Made by a program: the position numbers and the translations under genes. 64,000 nucleotides of DNA from Sulfurimonas sp. (lineage in GTDB: Bacteria > Campylobacterota > Campylobacteria > Campylobacterales > Sulfurimonadaceae). Every line of letters starts with the position of its first letter. The first letter of the stretch is position 1. Of this stretch, positions 38,001 through 45,911 are shown in pieces. The notes beneath the pieces are model-generated. The model made no database searches. It was given only the letters and a program-made list of their open reading frames with translations, and was not told the DNA's origin. Location of the stretch: NCBI GenBank assembly GCA_021732045.1, contig JAKFWK010000001.1, positions 122,795 to 186,794 on the forward strand, in the 5' to 3' direction.

Positions 38001-41000
38001 GTGGCATCGACAGTGTAGATTTTAGTGCCATTACAACAGCATCTATCAACATAAACTTATCAACTCTTAAGATTATAGATGATGGCTATGGCAATATTGA
38101 GACTATACAAAATGTTGAAAATATTAATGGTGGTAATTTTGCAACGGGAGATACTCTTTATGGTGATGGACTCTCAAATATTATATACGGAAATCTAGGA
38201 GCTGATACGATTTCTGGCAATGACGGCAATGATCTTTTGTACGGAGACAATGCAACTAACTCCAATGGCGCTAGTGATGGAAAAAATAGCATTGATGGTG
38301 GATCAGGTAATGATACACTATATGCTGGAGATGCTGGAGACCTCCTTCTTGGCGGTATCGGAGATGATACGCTTTATGGAGCTGCTGGTGCCGATACTCT
38401 TGTTGGTGGTTTAGGTAATGATACTCTTAATGGTAGTGGTGGAATTGATATAGCTGATTATCGAGCTGCTACTGCTAAAGTTGTTATCGCTTCGGTTTCA
38501 GCTAATCCAAACGATATCACCGACCTAACCACTGGTCTTTTAAGTGGTGTAGAGGGGACAGATATTATTACTAATAGTGTTGAGATAATCTATGGAAGCT
38601 CAGGCTATGGCGATACTATTAGTGGTAATGCAAACAACAACTCTTTATATGGTTGGGGAGGCAATGACATACTCTCTGGCGGGCTTGGAGATGATGTTAT
38701 CTATGGTGGAGCCGGTGATGATACTGTAGCTGGTAATGAGGGAGATGATACCCTTGTTGGTGGAGATGTTATTGGCACACTCTCTGGATGGGATACAGTT
38801 GATTACTCGGCAGATACGGCAGGAATTACAATTAACCTAACCGCAGGAACCGCAACCGGTACTTCATCTGGAGCCGACACGCTTAGCGGATTTTCCAAGG
38901 TTTTAGGCTCTAGCTTTGCCGATACTATTGCTGGAAATGTAGGTGCTGATGATCTTCGTGGAAATGGTGGTGATGACTGGTTTACAATGAGCGCAGGGAA
39001 TGACACGATTTATGGAGGAACAACATCTGAAACTATCGGGGATACTGTTGATTTTATCAGCGCTACTACCGCAGGTGTTATCGCTAATCTTGCAACCAAT
39101 AATGCCAGTGGTACGGACTTTGGTACAAATGTTATCTATGAGATAGAAAATGTATCAGGCTCCAATTTTAACGATACTATCACGGGTGATGTCAATGCAA
39201 ATACACTTATTGGCAGAGCATTAAATGACACTATCTTGGCTGGTTTAGGGAACGATATAATTTATGGAGATGATAACAGTGGCGCATCTGTCGATGGAGT
39301 TGAGACTGGAAATGATTCTTTATATGGACAAGACGGAAATGATACGATATATAGTGGACTCGGAAATGATAGCTTGTGGGGTGGTAACGGTAACGATATC
39401 CTCTATGGCGGTAGTGGTGATGACTACTTAAACGGTCAAAGTGGAATCAATATCCTATATGGAAACGACGGCAATGACACTTTTGAACTTTCTGATTCCA
39501 CTGCAACCAATACGATAATAGGTGGTGCCGGTACAGATATTATCTCTTTTTACTATGCAGGCTCAGCCGTTACAGTAAACCTAGGTACGCTATCGTCAAA
39601 TCAAGCAACAGGCGGTGCCGGAGCTGTTAATTTTACAGAAGCGCTTGAAAATGTATCAGGCAGTGGATACAACGATGTTATTACCGGAAATGCATTGGCT
39701 AATGTTATCTCGGCTAATAATGGAAATGATACGGTTTATGGTAGTGGTGGTATTGATATCATCTACGGTGGCGCAGGAGCTGATAAACTATATGGAGATA
39801 TTGCCGCTCCTATTATATCTGATGGTGGAAACACAATTTATGGCGGAGAGGGTAACGATACTATTTACGGTGGACTCGGCAATGACACTATTTTTGGAGA
39901 TGATGGCGGAAGTTATGCTGTAGCTTGTGATGACACTATAGTGGCAATTAGTGGCAGTGATGGCGGTGATGTGATTGATGGTGGACAAGGAACCGATACG
40001 GCTGATTATACAGCGGTTGCCAATGCTATCAATGTTACATTAAATGGAGCTATTGTTGCAACAGTCAATGTTGTGGGTGGCGATAATGATACTGTTGTTA
40101 GAATAGAAAATTTTATTGGTGGTAGTGGCAATGATACAATCACTGGCGATAATGGTGCCAATTATCTTAATGGTGGATTGGGTAACGATACTATTATAGG
40201 CGGCGGCGGCAATGATATCTTAACTGATTCTAGCGGAACTAATACTTTTGCAGGTGGAGCAGGAAACGACACAATCACAGGAACGGGAGCTACTGCTAGT
40301 TGGCTTGATTATTTTATTGATGGGATAAACGAAGGCGCTTCCACTAACCTAAGCACTACAACTTCTCAGGTTATCTCTGCATCTAGAGGTAGTGATGTTA
40401 TTGTTGGAGTAAATAACATCACAGGATCAGCTTACAACGATAATTTCTATGGTAATTCAAGTGTCAATACTATAAACGGCGGTGCTGGAGATGACACTAT
40501 AGAGGGGTATGGCGGCAATGATATTTTAGATGGTGGATCCAATAGTGCCGTAGGGGATACTGTAAGTTATCAGTTGGAAAATAAAATTAATGTTACTCTT
40601 GCTGATGGAGGAGTTGCTACAACTGTTCAGGTTTGGAATGGCTCAAACTGGACTACAGAAAATGATACTATCAGTAATTTTGAAAATATTATGGGCTCAA
40701 ATAGTGCAAACTCTAGTTTAAATTCAGACACAATCGCAGGCAATAGTTCTGGTAATACCATTTTAGGTTATGTTGGTGATGACTCTCTGTTTGGTGGTGG
40801 CGGCAATGACTATATTGATGGTGGTTCCGATAATGATATCATCGCAGGTGGAGCTGGGATTGACATAATTTATGGTGGTAATGGAAACGATATTATTAGA
40901 GGTGGAGGCACTGCATATAATAATGGCAGTGCTGATAGTTCTTCAGACACTCTTTATGGTAATGCAGGAAATGATACACTTTATGGGATATTAGATGGAG

Positions 41001-44000
41001 ATACTCTCTATGGTGGTGATAATGCTACTGCATTTAATGGAAGTGATGTCATCAACTATAGTGAACTTGTAGCCGGAAAAGCTGTTTATGTGGACATTAA
41101 CGCAACTGCTGGATCATCACTAGCCCAGTTAGTTGGAACACCATTAGTAACAGATACTATCTATGGTTTTAATAGTGTTGTTGGAAGTGATGGAAATGAC
41201 ACAATTGTTGGAAATATAAACTCAAACTTGATTTCTGCGGGCGTTGGTAATGATGCTATCTACTTCAGCTCGATAGCTGCTATCTCTTCGGTGGTTAATG
41301 CAGGGAGTGATAATATAGATATGGGAAGTGGCGATGACACCCTTTATACCTTTATTTCAGAATTGACAAGTGGCGACATTATTAACGGAAATAGTGGCAA
41401 CGACACAATAGTTTTTCGAGATGGTGGCACAATTAGTGATACCACAAAATTTTCAAATGTATCCAATGTGGAGTATGTGCAGTTTGCTGATGTTGCCAAT
41501 ACTATTAGTTTAGATACAACAAAATTAAATGATGTGACACTCTTGGGTGGTTCACTTAATGACACTTTTAACTACGCTATGGCAAATTTTGATAACCATG
41601 ATATTATAAATGGTGGAGCAGGAACCAATAAGATAGCCTTTACTACTGCTGGAACACTAACTGACTTGATGTTAAGTTCCATATCCAATATACAAAACAT
41701 ACAGCTTGCAAACGGTATAAACAGCGTAGCTGTTGATGTAAGTAGTGTTGGCGGCGGATTGGCTACGCTATACGCTAGCACAAGCGGAGGAACAAACACC
41801 TATAACTACTCTCTTTCAAATCTAACAAGTGCTGATAAAATCGTTGGTGGCGGTGCTAGCACTACGGATATTGTTCAGTTTTTAGATGCCGGAACTGTCG
41901 CAGATGACACTAGATTTAGTGGTCTCTCTCTTATTGATCAAATCAGGCTGGCTAACGGTACTAATAGTTTCAATATTGGAGCTACAAATGAAGTTAATCT
42001 CAGCAATGTAAGCATCATGGGTGGGGCGGGTATTGATACATTTGTTTACGCCTCGGCCGCCTTGGTTGATGGTACAGCGAATGCAAAACTAATTGGTTCT
42101 GGCGGTAATGATATTTTAAAAATTACTGGAGCTAGTGCCATTGTTGACGCCAATCTTGCTGGATTTATCGGTATCTCTACTCTTGATTTGAACGCTTATA
42201 CTAACTCTATTACTCTTGGGCTAAATGCGACTGCAATGGGGCTAACAACAATTGATGCTTCAAGTAATGCGACTGCAATCTCAATAAACGCTTCAGCCAT
42301 GACAACAGCGGTGACAATCAATGCTGAAAATGTGGTTGGCGGTATTTATCTAGGTGGTACATCAGCTGGAGATATTTTAAATATAAACAGTGTCCTAAAT
42401 GGTCAAAATGCCTCAAGTATAACGGCGATTGAGACAATTAATATTAACGCAAACACAACTTTCACAGGAGATTTGACCGGTGTAACTGCTCTAAATATTG
42501 CAGCTGCCAAAACAGTTACTCTTGATGCAAGCGCAATTACTGGTGATACAGCAAGTGTTGCTAATAATGGGATTATGATTGTTAACAATGCTGTTACGGG
42601 AAGTACTTATAGTGGATTGACCTATAGTGGAGCTGGGGTACTGCAAGTAAATGGCAGTGGCGGTAATGATATATTAAATTTCAATGCAAATGTAACAAGT
42701 TACACGGGAACCATTACGCTAAATGGTGGTGCAGGAGATGATACAATCACTGGAACTGCTAAAAACGACACTATATTTGGTGGAGCAGGAAATGATACAC
42801 TAACAGGTGGAGCAGGATCAGACTATCTTGATGGTGGTGCTGATGATGATACATATCGTTTTACGGCAGTTGCAGATATATCAGCAGATACAATTAATGA
42901 TACCGGTGGTGGTACGGATGTTATCTTTATGGATGCTGCACTTAATTTTGACCTCTCTGGCATAGCTGTTACAGGAGTTGAGGGTCTCAAATTTTATCAA
43001 GGTGCAACAGCACAAACGCTTACTATTTCAAAAGCTCAAGCAGCTCTCTATACTGATTTTATCGGCTCGGCAAGTGCAATCAACACACTCATAGCAACAG
43101 GGGTTACAACCAGCCTTGATATGGATACTTCAAAAAATTATACTAATGTTGACAAAGTAGTTATTAATGCATCTACAAGTTCTGCTGGTATTACTCTAAA
43201 GGGTGCAAGCGGTGTATCAAACAGTATTACCGGCGGAACTGGAAATGACACTATTGTAGCTGGTACACAAGCTGACACGCTTCTTGGTGGCTCTGGCAAT
43301 GATACCTACCAGATTATAAGTACAAATCTAACAAGTGCTGATATCGTTACTGACTCTAGCGGAACTGCCGATGTTTTACAGATTATAGATGCCGGCGCAA
43401 CGATTATCGATGTACAACTAACCAATGTTACTGGAGTTGAAATTTTAAAACTAGGCGCAGGTTCAACAGCTACTCTTGGCGCAGAAGCAAATAATGGTGG
43501 CACTGGATTTAAGGGTGTAGATTTGTCTGCTGGTGGTACAAATGTTATAAATAATAGCACAATTACAAATATCACGCTCACTGGTGGAGCAGGAAATGAT
43601 ACGCTAAATATTAGTGGTGGCGTGGCAATTGATGCATCAAAAATTACCAATACCGAAGAGCTAAATATTACCTCAGGAGCAAGCGCTATCAGTAGTACTT
43701 TTGGCGGAACAGCTCCAGTTGTTACAATTAGCAGTGGCGCAACATTGAGTAGCACAAACTCCGCAACTATATCTGGTAAAACAGTCAATATCAACGGAAC
43801 GCTAACTTCAACCGCCATAAATGCTACTGATTTATCACATGTAAGTTTAAATAGCGGTGCTACAGCCAATCTTACTCTTTCGGCAGGAGGAGTTTTGGAT
43901 GTTAGCGTTGCTGGTTTTACTAAAGATAACGGTGGTGTACTCAAAATAAATGGCAATACCGGAGCAGAAACCATTACGATTGACTCTGCAAAATTTGGCA

Positions 44001-45904
44001 CAAATGTAGGAGATGCAATCGCTGATGGTGGTGGAACAGATACTCTGATTGTCAAAGGAAATAGCGCTATAGACTTTACAAAAATCAGCGGTATGGAAGT
44101 TATAGATTTAACAAACTACACCGGCACAACATTAACAACAAACAATACAACTGGAGAAACAGTTAAAATCAACTCTGCATACACCTCTATAAATACAGGT
44201 GGAGGAACAGATCAGCTCTATATTACAGCTAATGTAGTTGATTTAAGTGCTACAACGCTTAGTGGAATTGAGAGTTTTTTTGTAGCAGCTGGTGCGACAT
44301 TAACTATTAAAGCTTCAGATGTTTCTGGAAAAACCGTCAACGGAACAGGAATATTAAATGTTATCAATTTGGATGCAACCTTAGCGGCAAATTTTGCATT
44401 AGTCAATCCGACAATAACCCTAAATGTCGATTGGAACGCTACTGCAACCTATACCGGAAATCTAACAAATGTAGATGCCTTAAGTATTTCTGGTGGCACT
44501 ATGACAGTAACTGACAATATATTAGGGAGTGTTCCTGTTAGTGGAGCTGGAAATATTACCGTTCTTGTAGATACAAATTCAAGTCAAAATTTCAACACCC
44601 TTTCACTAGGTGGCACAGAACTGATTCAATTCACGGCAAATTCAACATTTAGTGGTAATTTTCAAAACTCGATAGTGACGGTCAACGGCGGTGTAACTCT
44701 AACAGCCGATGCTTCGGTGCTAAGTGCCAAAATAGTAGGTGGAGCAGGTGTAGTTACTGTCACTAATTTGCAAAATACATTAGCAGCCGACTTTACTAAT
44801 ATTACAACGACTACCATCAATGCAATATGGGCTGGCACAACGGCTACATATACAGGTAATCTAGCAAATGTTGATACGCTAAGTATCTCTGGTGGAACAA
44901 TGAGTGTGGCTGATTCAATACTAGGAATAATAGCTGTAAGTGGCGCAGGAAACCTAACTGTAAACGCTGATGATGCCTCTTCCAACTTAGCAAATATAAA
45001 TATTGGCGGTATATTGACGATAAATGACGGAACTACGGGACTAACGCAAACTTTAGTAGGCTCTGCAAACAGTGATGTGTTCAGTCTAGATAATAACGAT
45101 GCAACTTCTAATGGTGCAAATGGAGGTGATATCTACAATCTCTCAGGCGCTACAAATATATCTGACTCTGGCGGTAGCGGAACGGATATTATAAACATGA
45201 TGGCAAATAACATTGACTTGAGTGGTAAAACTATCACTGGGATAGAGACATTAGCTCTTAGTGCTACAACTGGAATAACGCTTAATGCCACAGAAGTAGC
45301 AAGTTTTACAAGCATCACAGGAAGTGGTAATTTAAGTGTAAATTCTGCTCTTAATGGAGCAATTAATTTATCATCATATTCAGGAAGCGTGACACTTAGT
45401 GATGCAAATGGCAAAAATGTAACTCTTGGTTCTGGGGATGATACAATTAGTACAACAACCGGTGGAACTGTAAATATGGGCGGTGGTAACGACCATCTAA
45501 CGCTAGACTTTTCACATATTAGCAGTTTAACTATGGATGGTGGAGCTGGTGCAGATACTATATCTTTGGGTGGGCTTTTAAATGGAGACAACATTTCAGC
45601 TGCAACTTTTAACAATATATCCAACATTGAAACACTTGATATTTTATCTTTGGGCGCTGGTAGCAATATGACAATTGACTTTGCAGCATTAGACTCTATT
45701 GCAACAAATTCAAATTCAATCAATTTAAATATAAATAGTGCAGCAACAGCGTCATTAAATAGCTTGACAGAGGTATATCTATCAACGGACATAGGACATA
45801 CTACAAATCTTGCAGTAGCTGGTTCTTGGACAACTAGTAGCGCCGCTACTTATGATGTGGTTAATACAGCAGATACATTTACCCTGCATGTATTAACGGT
45901 TTAG
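32054..45904 (+). CDS. Giant RTX adhesin (4616 residues), type I secretion substrate
   Basis: A very large surface or secreted protein with no N-terminal signal peptide. Residues 1-120 form a compact beta-rich module (NVNIYLRPGDELHG, PNGGKITFIALGMMAF) that could act as a secretion plug or anchor. Residues 120-220 are polar linker and 225-430 are sandwich-like. From about 445 to 3600 there are dozens of RTX calcium-binding nonapeptides (GGxGxDxLx), interleaved with VDYS- and IENIxGS-type segments. Residues 3600-4616 have fewer RTX motifs and many beta-solenoid-like repeats. The C-terminus is a strand-rich tail ending in LHVLTV, suited to type I export. The frame is intact over 13.9 kb. The secretion genes follow seven bases later. 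Adhesion or biofilm formation is inferred. Confidence 0.93.
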   Translation: MADQPQISYGKSNISLKDAPKAGENVNIYLRPGDELHGSVNLANAKFQIVGTDVVATMPNGGKITFIALGMMAFEENPPTVKLPDGSTFDVAQILNRVENIIEAPKDSILTSGEIFIKSEDVNQSEESKTKSNDEVVKDYNAYYVDPQPNIKPQDEIGPKEKSGKYLEAPTDFTSSQSNTSSFSKRNDFTETQSKSKDNIADVSAALSFDLGFYQVKVQEDATSIAPSLKILGGTGSALGNVSKTSAAQFQSETLDYRSDSHKQVITADNPTYVGDDFLTKLVRINVSQPVGFGITTIDIAGLSGAFTILNSDGTSASGASGNWSLSLATGTTSGFTSSKTDGGEVIEFYVKYLTQSSDLVLGQDYLMKTTLTSEFNISNVPPIQQTNIVTPDLDTLISYKDVGVIVKDVESESDYNYTGQYSAGFVLDDKPNGNIIYTGKQDSTVTGGLSVDTIYGNIGNDTLDGNKGNDTLSGGAGNNILDGGLGTADTVSYDFVTKYSDDFLFANGGVNDPLTGLPYVNDSKGVVVDLQLGSGVGKTVYDTTVDTTTGELTLDITDSLSNIEYVIGSKFDDTLRGDGLNNKLQGGEGNDTLDGRGGVDWLDGGAGNDWLIGSTNDYMIDGGDNTDSVDFSDNSNGVIVTLNNSANGTIGNVGGTAATTIIKNVENVAGSQFGDTITGDNLNNLLIGGYDHTAVAVTPNDDTISGGAGADTIVGDVMIDSVVIGTIYAGSDLLNGGSENDVIYGDSAPLLSNTEVEVLADQSVEYIRNIDTDATLATVYGGNDTLMGGAGDDYLNGGSGFDTVDYSSSLGKVYVNLNINSAIGEGTDQLFNIENIIGSMSMLGDTLVGNSLVNTIIGSSGGDTLSGLGGNDTLDGKLGSDWADYSYSSGVVIDLSTALSGSGIVLVTDTDKLISIENIIGSNFADTMTGTAGVSNTFLGNGGNDTFFAFGDGDKFDGGSGSDSVDYISALSGINVTLGSSSGSDELVSIENIYASLNQDTLIGDSNDNILDGRDQNDTLNGMGGNDTLLGGSGNDTLIGGSGADTLDGGTGQDMADYSASNSVIVNLATGLASDGFGSTDTLISIEIVKGSLFNDQMSGSTASDTLIGSGGNDTFFASLGSDIYYGSNFGIMSDANSDRVDYSVALAGVDNIFADLSTNSVYLRAGAVTLSTDALYSIEEIYGTTGNDTMIGGSGASNTLYGGDGNDTLTGNIDGDVLDGASGINLADYSARTQNLTADLSLSSKNIFITGTIPSITNSDTLANLQNLTTGSGNDKLTGNSADNILIGGAGDDTFVGGAGDDTFIGGTSTISDSGNDTANYSGALFGIDANLATGTVVGNAATEGTDTLYGIENIIGSALDDTLRGKIGVVNTLSAGGGNDTIYANLDGDYVDGGTGINRADYSSEGSSISVNLNSAKANYTATPLVYDTLVNIQNATAGSADDTLIGKTGTINTLQGGAGNDLLTGNLDGDLLDGQANADTADYSSSVIALTVDMGAQSIAQTGSSTAKDYFSNIEKLQTGSGSDTFTINTVFDTASYTLDGGAGIDVLDYGAISESINVSLNGATYTNVIVGATGLHDEVIRNIEDIKGSKGNDSIAGDALNNKLYGNEGNDTLDGGAGSDVIYGGVDNDLIVGSIDGASDFYYGDSGIDTIDYKAVAANITLTAGTTVVDSSATIGTDILNGIEIFDSGSGDDILTAGTADMSIYGNLGVDKISGGSGADLLYGDNIGNTHTTFDGSNTIAGGAGNDTIYAGDSGDIMRGDAGNDTIFGGAGVDILDYVTNNIAIAALLNSGIINGDGSDIVDTAAIEILRSGAGADVISGADTGVLATIYVGSGNDIINGGALAEKFYGEAGNDTIRGGGGIDTVYGGVGNDLIYGNIDGDTIYGDNGAGNVVGTSDTLDFSDITSATNLVIDMSAQSTTGATVNTNASIFFEIENVTGGAGDDTLYGDSSANTLRGGAGTDTIFTSAGVDYIDGGSGIDSVDFSAITTASININLSTLKIIDDGYGNIETIQNVENINGGNFATGDTLYGDGLSNIIYGNLGADTISGNDGNDLLYGDNATNSNGASDGKNSIDGGSGNDTLYAGDAGDLLLGGIGDDTLYGAAGADTLVGGLGNDTLNGSGGIDIADYRAATAKVVIASVSANPNDITDLTTGLLSGVEGTDIITNSVEIIYGSSGYGDTISGNANNNSLYGWGGNDILSGGLGDDVIYGGAGDDTVAGNEGDDTLVGGDVIGTLSGWDTVDYSADTAGITINLTAGTATGTSSGADTLSGFSKVLGSSFADTIAGNVGADDLRGNGGDDWFTMSAGNDTIYGGTTSETIGDTVDFISATTAGVIANLATNNASGTDFGTNVIYEIENVSGSNFNDTITGDVNANTLIGRALNDTILAGLGNDIIYGDDNSGASVDGVETGNDSLYGQDGNDTIYSGLGNDSLWGGNGNDILYGGSGDDYLNGQSGINILYGNDGNDTFELSDSTATNTIIGGAGTDIISFYYAGSAVTVNLGTLSSNQATGGAGAVNFTEALENVSGSGYNDVITGNALANVISANNGNDTVYGSGGIDIIYGGAGADKLYGDIAAPIISDGGNTIYGGEGNDTIYGGLGNDTIFGDDGGSYAVACDDTIVAISGSDGGDVIDGGQGTDTADYTAVANAINVTLNGAIVATVNVVGGDNDTVVRIENFIGGSGNDTITGDNGANYLNGGLGNDTIIGGGGNDILTDSSGTNTFAGGAGNDTITGTGATASWLDYFIDGINEGASTNLSTTTSQVISASRGSDVIVGVNNITGSAYNDNFYGNSSVNTINGGAGDDTIEGYGGNDILDGGSNSAVGDTVSYQLENKINVTLADGGVATTVQVWNGSNWTTENDTISNFENIMGSNSANSSLNSDTIAGNSSGNTILGYVGDDSLFGGGGNDYIDGGSDNDIIAGGAGIDIIYGGNGNDIIRGGGTAYNNGSADSSSDTLYGNAGNDTLYGILDGDTLYGGDNATAFNGSDVINYSELVAGKAVYVDINATAGSSLAQLVGTPLVTDTIYGFNSVVGSDGNDTIVGNINSNLISAGVGNDAIYFSSIAAISSVVNAGSDNIDMGSGDDTLYTFISELTSGDIINGNSGNDTIVFRDGGTISDTTKFSNVSNVEYVQFADVANTISLDTTKLNDVTLLGGSLNDTFNYAMANFDNHDIINGGAGTNKIAFTTAGTLTDLMLSSISNIQNIQLANGINSVAVDVSSVGGGLATLYASTSGGTNTYNYSLSNLTSADKIVGGGASTTDIVQFLDAGTVADDTRFSGLSLIDQIRLANGTNSFNIGATNEVNLSNVSIMGGAGIDTFVYASAALVDGTANAKLIGSGGNDILKITGASAIVDANLAGFIGISTLDLNAYTNSITLGLNATAMGLTTIDASSNATAISINASAMTTAVTINAENVVGGIYLGGTSAGDILNINSVLNGQNASSITAIETININANTTFTGDLTGVTALNIAAAKTVTLDASAITGDTASVANNGIMIVNNAVTGSTYSGLTYSGAGVLQVNGSGGNDILNFNANVTSYTGTITLNGGAGDDTITGTAKNDTIFGGAGNDTLTGGAGSDYLDGGADDDTYRFTAVADISADTINDTGGGTDVIFMDAALNFDLSGIAVTGVEGLKFYQGATAQTLTISKAQAALYTDFIGSASAINTLIATGVTTSLDMDTSKNYTNVDKVVINASTSSAGITLKGASGVSNSITGGTGNDTIVAGTQADTLLGGSGNDTYQIISTNLTSADIVTDSSGTADVLQIIDAGATIIDVQLTNVTGVEILKLGAGSTATLGAEANNGGTGFKGVDLSAGGTNVINNSTITNITLTGGAGNDTLNISGGVAIDASKITNTEELNITSGASAISSTFGGTAPVVTISSGATLSSTNSATISGKTVNINGTLTSTAINATDLSHVSLNSGATANLTLSAGGVLDVSVAGFTKDNGGVLKINGNTGAETITIDSAKFGTNVGDAIADGGGTDTLIVKGNSAIDFTKISGMEVIDLTNYTGTTLTTNNTTGETVKINSAYTSINTGGGTDQLYITANVVDLSATTLSGIESFFVAAGATLTIKASDVSGKTVNGTGILNVINLDATLAANFALVNPTITLNVDWNATATYTGNLTNVDALSISGGTMTVTDNILGSVPVSGAGNITVLVDTNSSQNFNTLSLGGTELIQFTANSTFSGNFQNSIVTVNGGVTLTADASVLSAKIVGGAGVVTVTNLQNTLAADFTNITTTTINAIWAGTTATYTGNLANVDTLSISGGTMSVADSILGIIAVSGAGNLTVNADDASSNLANINIGGILTINDGTTGLTQTLVGSANSDVFSLDNNDATSNGANGGDIYNLSGATNISDSGGSGTDIINMMANNIDLSGKTITGIETLALSATTGITLNATEVASFTSITGSGNLSVNSALNGAINLSSYSGSVTLSDANGKNVTLGSGDDTISTTTGGTVNMGGGNDHLTLDFSHISSLTMDGGAGADTISLGGLLNGDNISAATFNNISNIETLDILSLGAGSNMTIDFAALDSIATNSNSINLNINSAATASLNSLTEVYLSTDIGHTTNLAVAGSWTTSSAATYDVVNTADTFTLHVLTV
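33391..42850 (+). repeat. RTX repeat-coding region
   Basis: The DNA is built from diverged units that encode GGAGNDTLxG-type nonapeptides, in blocks of two to five, spaced by segments of about 60-100 residues with the pattern VDYS...VNL...LxxIENIxGS...DTLxG. Some units are near-identical neighbours, such as the two 27-base units around 35926-35976. The blocks bind calcium and fold on export to low-protein, high-calcium surroundings. Confidence 0.85.
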
Positions 45905-45911
45905 GATTTAA

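Noticed and set aside
33391..42850. CRISPR-like or satellite repeats
   Set aside because: The repeats are in one open frame and encode RTX nonapeptides. Repeat units are diverged and there are no spacer/repeat borders or cas genes.
43306..44055. Long minus-strand ORF of 249 codons inside the adhesin gene, and similar ones at 45133-45792 and 33907-34236
   Set aside because: They are low-complexity shadows (Pro/Ser/Val-rich) of the repetitive coding strand without ribosome sites.
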